Shown here: positions 51,980 to 63,299 of the stretch, one piece after another | Layout: each line of letters begins with the position of its first letter | Numbering within the stretch: the stretch's first letter is position 1 | NCBI GenBank assembly: GCA_949358305.1 | Contig: OX442314.1 | Span: 64,551,369-64,615,368, forward strand | Length of the DNA stretch: 64,000 nucleotides | Direction of reading: 5' to 3' | Origin: Strigamia acuminata | Lineage: Eukaryota > Arthropoda > Chilopoda > Geophilomorpha > Linotaeniidae | Notes under the pieces: generated by a model | What the model saw: only the letters and a program-made list of their open reading frames with translations | Databases searched by the model: none | Told to the model about the DNA's origin: nothing | Program-made: the position numbers and the translations under genes

Positions 51980-53353
51980 TCACTCTCCTCCTTCCGCTTG
52001 ATCCTTCTTATCCTCTTCTTTGATCAACTCGAATGGGAGAATTTCACGATTTGCAATCTCATACACAAATCGTAAGCGTAACTCACACGGCTCCCCAAAC
52101 TGCATTAAGTCCCGGTCTTCAACGTATCTTCTAACGAAGTAGAGTATGGTTGGGCCACAGCTGTCATTATCCAATTGGTGCATACGTGGCGGGTCCCAAC
52201 GTATGAATTTGTTTGGAAACTTTACTCCTGCATCCATCAACGAGTATCTTAAAGATTCCCACTTTGGATATGTGCGCTCTATTGGTCCACTTGGGTCATA
52301 AAGCACGTATTGGGTTGGCTTTTTCCGCCAATCCACTATGAAAAGCTGCCAATGCTCTTCAATAGGAACTGGAAACACCCAAATCTTCTTTTGAGCACTT
52401 GGAAGTCTCTTCATTAGCCAATAGATTGCTTCCTTTCGTTTAGCTGGGTCCACCATTTTGAAGACCCACTCAGATTGAATTGGTGCCAATATGGGATATC
52501 GCTCTTCTAACAGTTGGAGGTAGTGATCAACGACGCTGTCATACGTCCAGCTCTGTCGTCCCGGCGTTAGGTCGCCTAATGCTGCCATCTGATAGTTCAT
52601 GACTTTAATCGGCGGACAACCTACGGCGTCGAATGCTAAGTCATATTTTGGCGCATTACTATAGTCTAATGCAAGTCCGAGAGCCTGGACCTGTCGTGCA
52701 GCGTCCAACTCCACACGGTATACCCGTATAGGAGTAGGAAATACTACACTAGGGTCCTGGAAGGACTCTCTTCTCGCTAAGGCGATGGCTTTTAAAATGT
52801 TTTTCCTTATTTTCGCCTCCTGGATCAGCAAAGCATTCGCCCCTGTTCTCCACAACTGATAGTCGGGCAATCCCATCACTCCTTTTAATTTCCTGGCTCT
52901 AATGGCGTTGACCATATTCCGGTGCTCCATTCGCAAATCATTTAATCGGCGTTTGTTTCGATCAACGGTGTGACGCATTTCTTCTTCCCGGATTCTTTTC
53001 GATTGCTCATTAAACACTTTCTTCTTTTGTGCTTTCTTATCTCGTTTCAATTGTCGATTTTTACGACGACGACGCAATAAGCCTTCTTCACCCTTTGTTA
53101 ATGGTCCTGCATATTTCTTTTTGTCTTCCTCCGCCTTTTGTTTTCCTTCTGTAAACGGGCGTGGGCAGTTAACCAATTCGTCCAAAGTTTTACTTGTGCT
53201 CGGCTTATTTGCTAAATAAATTTCCAAGTCATCGCCTTTCTTAAGTTGACGTTCCAAAAGATCGCCCACTTGCATCGAGCAAACCGAATCCGCATCGCTG
53301 TCACTATCACTACGCACATCCATCCGATCAAATTTGCTTGCCATTTCGTCCAT
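51980..53353 (-). CDS. Gypsy-B ORF3: Ulp1/SENP-like (C48) cysteine protease, 457 aa
   Basis: ATG at 53353. Acidic N-terminus (residues 1-60), a very basic helical region (about 70-160: LLRRRRKNRQLKRDKKAQKK), then a C-terminal protease-like domain. Its motifs match the Ulp1 fold in order: TPGRQSWTYDSVVDHYLQLL (264-283, the WLND...Y..L element), VFPVPIEEHWQLFIVDW (His 334), YVLYDPSG (Asp 353), HQLDNDSCGPTILYFV (Gln 393, Cys 399). All four catalytic positions are present. Known members cleave SUMO/NEDD8 conjugates or viral polyproteins; here the substrate is unknown. There are no stops. Seven nucleotides upstream there is a splice-acceptor-like TATATTAG (53361) after a T-rich tract, and a CAG/GTAAAG donor lies at 59109, so a spliced subgenomic mRNA is plausible. 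It sits where env lies in other errantiviruses. Confidence 0.82.
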   Translation of the reverse strand: MDEMASKFDRMDVRSDSDSDADSVCSMQVGDLLERQLKKGDDLEIYLANKPSTSKTLDELVNCPRPFTEGKQKAEEDKKKYAGPLTKGEEGLLRRRRKNRQLKRDKKAQKKKVFNEQSKRIREEEMRHTVDRNKRRLNDLRMEHRNMVNAIRARKLKGVMGLPDYQLWRTGANALLIQEAKIRKNILKAIALARRESFQDPSVVFPTPIRVYRVELDAARQVQALGLALDYSNAPKYDLAFDAVGCPPIKVMNYQMAALGDLTPGRQSWTYDSVVDHYLQLLEERYPILAPIQSEWVFKMVDPAKRKEAIYWLMKRLPSAQKKIWVFPVPIEEHWQLFIVDWRKKPTQYVLYDPSGPIERTYPKWESLRYSLMDAGVKFPNKFIRWDPPRMHQLDNDSCGPTILYFVRRYVEDRDLMQFGEPCELRLRFVYEIANREILPFELIKEEDKKDQAEGGE

Positions 53354-53745
53354 TCGGATTCTAATATATTATTTGAAAAGAAAATAAAATAAATTACTTC
53401 ATTAATTCAAAATTTTCACAAAAATTTTTCAATTTCCATTCGTTATTTCATTTAAAATTTCATGTTGCACTAATTTACACTAAATTTAACAATTTTTTAA
53501 CTAATTAGTCACTTGATAATGTATGCACACACTAAAATTTCATTTTGAAGTTTTAACACAATTATTTAAGCCTAAATTTCCATTTCGCGATGTTATTCGT
53601 TTCGTTTTTAAGCTATTTGCTCGCCAAATTCGTTCTAAATTTCACTCTCTTCACTTACGGAATCACACACAAATCAACTGCTGCTGTTATTAATGCTTTA
53701 GGTTTCTTTGAGTCACACAGTAAACCCGGTTCGTCTCAGAAAACC
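53354..53745 (-). other. Gypsy-B pol-ORF3 spacer
   Basis: About 390 bp, AT-rich, with no supported gene. Its ORF3-proximal end has a T-rich tract and AG at 53362-53361 that could serve as splice acceptor. Confidence 0.55.
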
Positions 53746-56700
53746 TTAACACAATCCACTGTAGTCACGACGAGCCTGTTTGCGAAGGCGACGTGACCGG
53801 AAACTCTCGATTTCAGGCGGCGACGCGTCATCGACTGCGTCAACGACACCTGTCGGCGGTTTTTGCAATTGATTTTCTTTGTTTTTCCGTTCGTCTTCGT
53901 TTTGCCATCTTTCCATAATTTCTTTCGGTCCATAGAGCGCTTTTAATCGCTCTTTTTCACTTGGAATTGGGAAATTTGACACTTTTGTTGTATTTTCTTC
54001 AGGTTCAAAGAGTGTTTTTAACGAAATTTGATCGTCATCGCTAATAAATCGTTCTTTAGCGATCGGAATTGGCGAAATTGACGTGTTTTCTTCAATTTCT
54101 TGTTGTTTTTCACTTTGTGTTGCAGTTTCATCAGCAAATGTGACTTTTTTAGCTGTCAATTCTTCTAATATCTCCGCTGGAATTTCTTCTCTGGGTTTAT
54201 ACGGTTTTAATCGTTCAATATTAACAATATCTGTTTTCTTTCCATTTGAACTTCTAATTTCGTAGTCATTTGGCGCGGTTCTTCTTACTATTTCGTATGG
54301 GCCTGAGAATTGTGGCAGGAGTTTTTCACTTAACCCAACTTTTCTATTGGGTGTTTTGAGATATACTAATTCTCCTGGGTCAAATTCCACATGAACTCGG
54401 CCTTGATCGAATCTTTTTCTGCTTTTTTCTCCTTGCCATTCCAACCTTTCATTTGCTATTTTCCTAGCTTCTCTGATGAATTTTGAGGTTCGCAAGGTAA
54501 ATTCTTTTTGAGGTAAGTTGAGGTTTACGTCCACGTTCAAATCAACTTCATATCCTTTCAAAAGATAATAAGGTGTATATCCTGTTGTCTCGTGCACACC
54601 GGTATTATACGAGAAAAGCAAAAATGGCAAAAAATCATCCCAGTCCCTCTGGTCCTTATCAACATAAATCTGCAACATTTTTGCAAACGTCGCATTGAAT
54701 CTTTCTGTGAGGCCATTGGTCCTTGGATGGTACCCTGAAGTGGTTTTATGTAGGGCTTTAAACATATTTGATACTTCTTCCACCATTTTGTTTCTGTATT
54801 CTGTGCCTCTATCGCTCAGGATTTCTCTCGGACTGCCTTCCTTCAACATTAACTCATAAAGCAGAGTTCTAGCTGCTTCCAACGCTGTTGATGCTGGAGC
54901 TGCTCTAGCAATCACTGTCCGCGACAAATAATCTGTCATTACGAAAACATACTTGTTGCCCTTGTCGGAGGTCGGAAAACTTCCCAGTGTGTCGATTCCA
55001 ATCCTCTCGAAAGGCTTAGATATCGTAGACCACGGCTGCATTAAACCTTTTGGCGCTGTCGTCATTGATTTCGAGCTCGCGCAATGTGGACAAGAAAGTA
55101 CGTAATTTCTAACGTCTTTATATATCCGGGGCCAGAAGAATCTTGTTCTCATTCTCTTCCATGTTTTGTTTAGGCCCAAGTGAGCACCCGTCAGTCCATC
55201 ATGCATTTCTTCAAGAACGGCCGTTTTCAAATGCTGTGGAACGTATAACAGATTTACTTCCGTGTCTAGGGAATTCAGAGAATTTTTCTTCCTAAACAAC
55301 ACGTTATCGAGAAGAACGAACTGCTTTAGAGGACGTCTTCTCTTCTTCGGAAGTTGCTCTACTTGATTCATTGCGGTGATCAATTCCAGTAGCTTCTTGT
55401 CCTTACGCTGCTCAGCAGGAAGGTCGAGCTGTTCGAGTAAAAGTGAGGGAACTATTTTGTTTTCTTCCTCGCTTAAATCTTCTGGAATCCTACTCAAGGC
55501 GTCGGCATCTTTGTGCGCTTTTCCGCTCTTGTAGATCACATCGAAATCAAAGTCTACTAGCTGTAGGCTCCATCTAGCTAGTCTGCCATTGGGGTTTTTG
55601 ACTGATTTTAGCCATTGAAGTGCCGAATGGTCTGTAATTATCTGGAACTTCTTACCATACAGATAAGGTCGGTACTTTTCAATTCCAAACAGAATAGCCA
55701 GACATTCCCTTTCCGTGGCTGTGTAATTCTGTTCTGCTTGGCTGAGAAGTCTGCTGGCATAAGCTATCACATGTTCTTGTTTGTTTATCTTCTGTTTCAA
55801 CACTGCTCCAAGACCATATGCGCTCGCGTCTGTCGATACCATGAAGGGTTCTTCAAAATTAGGGTGCGCAAGCACTGGCACGGTGATAAGGGCGGTCCTC
55901 AATGTTTTGAAGGCCTTATCATGAGGTGGGCCCCAATCAAATTTCTCGTCCTTCTTCGTCAAATTGACTAAGGGCTTGGATATGTCCGCAAAACTTGGAA
56001 TGAACTTCCTGTAATACGAACAGAGCCCTATGAATCCTCAAAGAAGTTTGAGGTTAGTAGGAACTGGAAACTTCGCGACGGATTCCAAGTTCCTAGGGTC
56101 TGGTGATATACCCTCAGAGTCCACGACATGTCCCAAATACTTAATGGTGTTTGTCCCAAATGTGCACTTGCTCAACTTCACCTTTAAGTTAGATTGTCTA
56201 AGCTTGTCGAAAACATTGTCTAGATCTTTCAAATGCTGATCGAATGTTTTAGAGAAAATGATAAGGTCATCAATGTACGCTATACAAACTTTGCCTAGGA
56301 GGTTGCCTAAAACTTTATTCATTAACTTTTGAAAAGCCGCTGGACTATTGCATAATCCCATTCCTAGGACGTTAAACTCAAAATGTCCGCTTGAAGTGGT
56401 AAATGCTGTTTTTTCGCGATCTTGTTCATCTATTTCGACTTGATAATATCCCTGAATAAGATCCATCATGGAGAAGAACTGTGCACCTGCCAGCTGATCT
56501 AACGTATCATCTATTCTTGGCAATGGGTACACCATTTTCTTTGTTATCGCATTCAAACGTCTCCAGTCGACACAAAATCTCCACTTACCATCTCTTTTCT
56601 TTATTAGCAATACAGGCGCGCTCCAGGGACTTTCTGATTCCCTTATCACTCCCATATCAAGCAATTTCTTTGTTTCCTCTGCTTCGACTTCTTTTTCCTT

Positions 56701-57690
56701 CATAGAACGACGATACGGTTGCAAATGTATTGGTTCATGGTCTCCAGTATCGATTTTATGCTTATACACTTGAACTCTTCCCAAATCCTTGTCAGAAACA
56801 GCAAATCTGTCTTGATTCTTTTGAAGAAGTTGTCGCATTTGCTCTTGTTGGTCTTTATTCATTTTGTCTTTTGCTATTGAGGAGTCAAAGTCAAAACAGT
56901 GTACCTGTTTTTCGTCAAACACCCCAACATCAACCACATAATAAGCTTTTGCGATTGCTGACTTCTCCTTCAGAAAGACTGTCTTCTTGGTTGGGTTAGC
57001 CACTCGAATGATGCCTTTTCCGTTCTTGAAATCTGTTAAAGTTTTACAACCTATCACAGCAAATCTATCAGTGACATTATGTAATGGTTGTACAAACATG
57101 TCCAATGTTATTGCTTTATTCAAATAGATGGGAACAATGCACTCATGCATTGGTGGAATTGTGATGTTCTTCATTACCCTCGCAACATAATTCTGATCAA
57201 CAAAAGTTTTATTCATTGGAAATGACACTTCCTTTCCACTAGTTCGGCCCACAAAGATTTTTTGTTTGTCGTAGTCTAACACGCACTTCGCGAACAGCAT
57301 GAATGGGTCACTTAGCAGTAATTCATAATGAAATCCTTTAACAATCAGGACCTCGATCCTGTATGTTAATTCACCTATTGTAATGTTCATCTTGGTTTTT
57401 CCTATTGGAGTCACAAGTTCTCCGCTTACCCCTTGTAATCGTATATTTGGGCTTGGCGGGTACTTCAACTGTAAAGCTTCAGCAAGCTCTTCGCTGATAA
57501 GGTTGCGTTTTCCTCCAGTGTCCATAACTGCCTTGACTTCCATGTTGTTCACTATTACTGGAATTTCCAATAGAGATTCTGAAATGTTCATTTCGACTAC
57601 GATTATCTTTTCTTTTCTACTTTTTCTTTTCTTCTTTGGATGGCAACATCTTCCTTGTTGATGGTGACATCTTCTTTGTGGCCGACCCAC
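53746..57690 (-). pseudogene. pol: Gypsy-B pol with one in-frame TGA
   Basis: One frame of 1314 codons plus stop. Protease AVMDTGGKRNLIS (DTGG 57-60); RT with MMDLIQGYYQVEI, GMGLCNSPAAFQ and YIDD (472-475); TGA at 56040-56038 just after PVPTNLKLL, within the conserved RT-connection region (GFIGLCSYYRKF follows at once); RNase H (MVSTDASAYGLGAVL, KDADALSRIP); integrase zinc segment (MHDGLTGAHLGLN, CPHCASSK), triad Asp (IGIDTLGS), Asp (LSDRGTEY), Glu (LTERFNAT); GPY/F (FSGPYEIVRR). It begins in the -1 frame at the gag stop. The heptamer GGAAAAC immediately precedes the gag TAG and could serve as a slippery site. CGA to TGA is one simple origin of the stop. Confidence 0.9.
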
Positions 57691-59021
57691 TAGTTTTCCT
57701 CTTCTCGTTGATCTTGTTGTGGGTTCTGCTTAGGATTAGGGTTCGTTTTACCGCCCCCTTGTGTCCTTTTCTTCTTAAACCACCTTCTGTTATTTGGGTT
57801 CCCTCTATTTTCTTGAGATTGTTGCTCCTGTGGCGCTGATGTGTTATGTTCACAACCATAACGATGCCAACATCCACATGAACGCGTTGTTGTCGGACTA
57901 CTATTTGACCGTTGTCTACCTCTGTTGTATCTACCTCTAAAGTTCTGTCCGCGCTGCGATGCCGGAATATACCACTCGCCTTGTATGAATAATGGAACCG
58001 ATTGTTGTGGCTCTACTGACTCACTCACGAGCTTTTGCTGTTTTAATTTAATATTTTCAGCTAATAACTCGGCGTAGCTTACTGGGGATCCCCCTGTTCC
58101 AGACAGTATACCTGTTGTCGTAGGGTTCACCTTTTCATCTACAACTTTTTTGAACATTGTGAGCAGTAGATCCGCTGGTTCTTCTGTTTTGTGACTTTCA
58201 TACAATTTAAGTCTCTGTTCCATTTCTTCTAACGTCGATGGAAATACCGTTATCATCATCTTCTGCATTGCAGGCTTCAAACCTTGGTAAACATAATTTA
58301 TTTTCTGAGTTTCAGTCATTTCTGGTAGAATAAACGCACATTCGGCCAAGACTTTCTTCATGAAGGCATCTGCTGTACCCTCTTTGTGTTTCATGAAGTG
58401 GAGAGTATTGTAAACATTTTCTTGGCTTCTTCTAAATTTTTTCTCGATCTGTGGTTTTCAATCCGTCCATTTCCATGTCGGATTCTTCTTTAGTTGTTCC
58501 ACAAACCATGCCAATCCATCAGTCTTTAAGGCTAATGCTAGATGTTTTACTCTCTCATCATCTGTTCCTATTGTAGCTTCATATGCCACAAGCCATTGGT
58601 CGATGTTGCCCTTTTCTGTATCATAAGTGACAACAGGTCGCTTCTGCACTACCAAACTCTTCAGTAAGTCGGTCAATACGTCCGTTGGAGTCTGTGATGA
58701 TGTCATTTTTGGAAAATTTGGTTCAATTGGTGTTGGAACTGGTTTAGTCTTTACTGGTGTAAATGTCTTTATTATTTCTTCTAAACCTTTTTGTGGAATT
58801 AATTTTATTAACGGAGTAGCGAAATCCAACTTCTGTAGGATTGATTGAGGTTGAGATCGGACTTCCTTATCTTCCTTCTGAGGTTCAGTGTCAGATTCAG
58901 ATCCAGTGTTCCTTTTCTTTCTAGTAGCGATAAATTTCAAATCCGGTTCGGGCAATTCCCAATTTTGCAAATCTTGAAGATTATCCGTATTGAACTGCGA
59001 CAATTTTATTGGCTTAGCCAC
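57690..59021 (-). pseudogene. gag: Gypsy-B gag with one in-frame TGA
   Basis: ATG at 59021. The frame runs to TAG at 57690-57692 with a single TGA at 58460-58458 after NPTWKWTD; the next in-frame ATG is at 58394. Capsid-like region VTYDTEKGNIDQWLVAYEA, VKHLALALKTDGLAWFVEQL, FMKKVLAECAFILPEM, YVYQGLKPAMQKMM. The C-terminus is Arg/Gly/Asn-rich (RGRYNRGRQRSNSS) with CGCWHRYGCEH instead of a standard CCHC knuckle. The reading before and after the TGA is homologous to one Gag, so the stop is secondary or is read through. Confidence 0.87.
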
Positions 59022-59551
59022 ACTAAAGCCTTTATATTGCGCTTTTTATCACTTTCACTAGCACTGATTCACTTTCTAAACACTGACTACACTAACACGA
59101 ATTCTTTACCTGAAAACTTAAAGTGTTATTAGCATATAATACATAAATATTACACTCAAAAGTACAAAGAAAATAATCCATCAATAACATTTCAAAACAA
59201 TTTTTTCAATTCCTATAAATTCACAAAATTTCCTGTAAATAAATATCAAAATTAGTATTTATACACTATATATTTTATTTATTCTAAATATAACAATTGT
59301 AAATCAATTTATTAATCCCTAATCAACAATTAAACTCTATTTTCATTTCCAAAATGCAAATTATTTCACACAATGACATTAAATATTCAAGCTGTGACTT
59401 CACTTGTTTTTACCAACTCTGAGTCATTCAAGATAATTGCTATAAAATCAGCAATTTTCACTAATTATTTCTAGATTTTTATTAAATTATTTTGGCAATT
59501 TTAATCCAATTTTAATGGGATTTTAAATCTAAACGGGCTACAATCGAGACC
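59022..59551 (-). other. Gypsy-B leader
   Basis: About 530 bp, very AT-rich, no ORF supported. Contains CAG/GTAAAG (intron start 59109 on the minus strand), a consensus-like splice donor 88 nt upstream of the gag ATG. Confidence 0.6.
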
Positions 59552-59563
59552 GCATCTCCACCA
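59552..59563 (-). other. Gypsy-B primer-binding site, tRNA-Ala-like
   Basis: Minus strand TGGTGGAGATGC, two bases inside the 5' LTR; a 12-nt match to the complement of the insect-type tRNA-Ala 3' end as I recall it. Pairing becomes imperfect beyond it. Confidence 0.6.
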
Positions 59564-59565
59564 GT

Positions 59566-60067
59566 TGTTACGTGGCTAAATGGGGATTGATTTAGTCCTA
59601 CGTGACATGAATTTGATCAAGAATGACACAGGGTTTTATATGTAAAATGCCTACTGGCTTTATTATTCAAAGTCGGACATTTACTAATGTAAATGTTCGG
59701 TCAACAGCTCTTATTACATTTGTTCATTTATTAACCTAAAATATAAATCATTCATTCAAATCAAATAAATAACTAAATAAGGATGATGCTGTTGTCAATT
59801 CAATTCAGTTTAGAAAACCTAGTCCTGCCTGACCGTCAACCGGCTGGCAGTAGTAGGTGAAGGTAACAGGTTGAGACTCAAAAGAGATCTGAGCTCTCTG
59901 GCTTAATCAACTCACTAAGTAAACTCCTATTCCCCCTATCAACTAAGTTGAACGGTCTGTGCATCTAATTAGGTGCACAGCGCCGTCTAGTGAGAATTCA
60001 TTGTATTAAATGCCTAAACAGAGCGAGCAGAGCCAGCCGATACACGGTACGGCTCTACCGCGTAACA
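59566..60067 (-). repeat. Gypsy-B 5' LTR, 502 bp
   Basis: Repeats 51068-51569 with no difference that I could see. Followed by ATAT and satellite. Confidence 0.96.
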
Positions 60068-63000
60068 ATATCACAGTTGACTTAGCACAAACACCACAAG
60101 TCCAATGTCTCTGAATGTTCAGATATAGTGTTTAAACCTTACTAGAAGCCTTCAATGCAAGTTTTAGCAACATCCAAGCAATGATTTTGGAGAATAGACT
60201 TTTGATCTCATCACAGTTGACTTGGCACAAACACCACAAGATCAATGTCTCTGAATGTTCAGATATAGTGTTTAAACCTTACTAGAAGCCTTCAATGAAA
60301 GTTTTAGCAACATCTTAGCAACGATTTGGGAGAATAGACTTTTGATCTCATCACAGTTGACTTAGCACAAACACCACAAGATCAATGTCTCTGAATGTTC
60401 AGAAATAGTGTTTAAACCTTAGTAGAAGCCTTTAATGCAAGTGTTAGCAACATCCAAGCAATGATTTTTGAGAACGGACTTTGGAGCTCATTTGATATCA
60501 CAGTTGACTTAGCACAAACACCACAAGACCAATGTCTCTGAATGTTCAGAAATAGTGTGTAAACCTTACTAGAAGCCTTCAATGCAAGTTTTAGCAACAT
60601 CCAAGCAATGATTTTGGAGAATAGACTTTTGATCTCATCACAGTTGACTTGGCACAAACACCACAAGTCCAATGTCTCTGAATGTTCAGATATAGTGTTT
60701 AAACCTTACTAGAAGCCTTCAATGAAAGTTTTAGCAACATCTTAGCAACGATTTGGGAGAATAGACTTTTGATCTCATCACAGTTGACTTAGCACAAACA
60801 CCACAAGATCAATGTCTCTGAATGTTCAGAAATAGTGTTTAAACCTTAGTAGAAGCCTTTAATGCAAGTGTTAGCAACATCCAAGCAATGATTTTTGAGA
60901 ACGGACTTTGGAGCTCATTTGATATCACAGTTGACTTGGCACAAACACCACAAGACCAATGTCTCTGAATGTTCAGAAATAGTGTTTAAACCTTACTAGA
61001 AGCCTTCAATGCAAGTTTTAGCAACATCCTAGCAACGATTTGGGAGAATAGACTTTTGATCTCATCACAGTTGACTTAGTACAAACACCACAAGACCAAT
61101 GTCTCTGAATGTTCAGAAATAGTGTTTAAACCTTACTAGAAGCCTTCAATGTAAGTTTTAGCAACATCCAAGCGATGATTTGGGAGAATAGACTTTTGAT
61201 CTCATCACAGTTGACTTAGCACAAACACCACAAGATCAATGTCTCTGAATGTTCAGAAATAGTGTTTAAACCGTAGTAGAAGCCTTCAATGCAAGTTTTA
61301 GCAACATCCAAGCAATGATTTGGGAGAATAGACTTTTGATCTCATTACAGTTGACTTAGCACAAACACCACAAGACCAATGTCTCTGAATGTTCAGAAAT
61401 AGTGTTTAAACCTTACTAGAAGCCTTCAATACAAGTTTTAGCAACATCCTAGCAACGATTTGGGAGAATAGACTTTTGATCTCATCACAGTTGACTTAGT
61501 ACAAACACCACAAGACCAATGTCTCTGAATGTTCAGAAATAGTGTTTAAACCTTAGTAGAAGCCTTCAATGCAAGTTTTAGCAACATCCAAGCAATGATT
61601 TGGGAGAATAGACTTTTGATCTCATTACAGTTGACTTAGCACAAACACCACAAGTCCAATGTCTCAGAATGTTCAGATATAGTGTTTAAACCTTACTAGA
61701 AGCCTTCAATGCAAGTTTTAGCAACATCCTAGCAACGATTTGGGAGAATAGACTTTTGATCTCATCACAGTTGACTTAGCACAAACACCACAAGATCAAT
61801 GTCTCTGAATGTTCAGAAATAGTGTTTAAACCTTAGTAGAAGCCTTCAATGCAAGTGTTAGCAACATCCAAGCAATGATTTTTGAGAACGGACTTTGGAG
61901 CTCATTTGATATCACAGTTGACTTGGCACAAACACCACAAGACCAATGTCTCTGAATGTTCAGAAATAGTGTGTAAACCTTACTAGAAGCCTTCAATGCA
62001 AGTTTTAGCAACATCCAAGCAATGATTTTGGAGAATAGACTTTTGATCTCATCACAGTTGACTTGACACAAACACCACAAGTCCAATGTCTCAGAATGTT
62101 CAGATATAGTGTTTAAACCTTACTAGAAACCTTCAATGCAAGTTTTAGCAACATCCTAGCAACGATTTGGGAGAATAGACTTTTGATCTCATCACAGTTG
62201 ACTTAGCACAAACACCACAAGACCAATGTCTCTGAATGTTTAGATATAGTGTTTAAACCTTAGTAGAAGCCTTCAATGCAAGTTTTAGCAACATCCTAGC
62301 AACGATTTGGGAGAATAGACTTTTGATCTCATCACAGTTGACTTAGTACAAACACCACAAGACCAATGTCTCTGAATGTTCAGAAATAGTGTTTAAACCT
62401 TACTAGAAGCCTTCAATGTAAGTTTTAGCAACATCCTAGCAACGATTTGGGAGAATAGACTTTTGATCTCATCACAGTTGACTTAGTACAAACACCACAA
62501 GACCAATGTCTCTGAATGTTCAGAAATAGTGTTTAAACCTTAGTAGAAGCCTTCAATGCAAGTTTTAGCAATATCCAAGCAATGATTTGGAAGAATAGAC
62601 TTTTGATCTCATTACAGTTGACTTAGCACAAACACCACAAGTCCAATGTCTCAGAATGTTCAGATATAGTGTTTAAACCTTACTAGAAGCCTTCAATGCA
62701 AGTTTTAGCAACATCCTAGCAACGATTTGGGAGAATAGACTTTTGATCTCATCACAGTTGACTTAGCACAAACACCACAAGATCAATGTCTCTGAATGTT
62801 CAGAAATAGTGTTTAAACCTTAGTAGAAGCCTTCAATGCAAGTGTTAGCAACATCCAAGCAATGATTTTTGAGAACGGACTTTGGAGCTCATTTGATATC
62901 ACAGTTGACTTGGCACAAACACCACAAGACCAATGTCTCTGAATGTTCAGAAATAGTGTGTAAACCTTACTAGAAGCCTTCAATGCAAGTTTTAGCAACA

Positions 63001-63299
63001 TCCAAGCAATGATTTTGGAGAATAGACTTTTGATCTCATCACAGTTGACTTGACACAAACACCACAAGTCCAATGTCTCAGAATGTTCAGATATAGTGTT
63101 TAAACCTTACTAGAAACCTTCAATGCAAGTTTTAGCAACATCCTAGCAACGATTTGGGAGAATAGACTTTTGATCTCATCACAGTTGACTTAGCACAAAC
63201 ACCACAAAACCAATGTCTCTGAATGTTTAGATATAGTGTTTAAACCTTAGTAGAAGCCTTCAATGCAAGTTTTAGCAACATCCTAGCAACGATTTGGGA
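60068..63299. repeat. Satellite block 3 with higher-order periodicity
   Basis: Same monomers as 37593-40040. The long variant (GAACGGACTTTGGAGC) recurs at about 60473, 60899, 61886 and 62873; the last two intervals are 987 bp, which is seven monomers, and the intervening monomers correspond in order. The array ends at GATTTGGGA (63299). Minus-strand 86-codon frames at 60412, 61826 and 62813 are repeat by-products. Confidence 0.94.

Larger units (their letters stand above)
51068..60067 (-). mobile_element. Gypsy-B: Ty3/gypsy element with a Ulp1-like third gene
   Basis: Exactly 9000 bp. LTRs 51068-51569 and 59566-60067 (502 bp each; I saw no difference between them), target duplication ATAT (51064-51067, 60068-60071) in satellite. 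Order on the minus strand: 5' LTR, tRNA-Ala-like PBS, gag (59021-57690), pol (57690-53746), ORF3 (53353-51980), PPT, 3' LTR. One in-frame TGA in gag (58458) and one in pol (56038). Confidence 0.96.

Noticed and set aside
55615-55971. Plus-strand 118-codon ORF opposite Gypsy-B RNase H
   Set aside because: Antisense shadow of pol.
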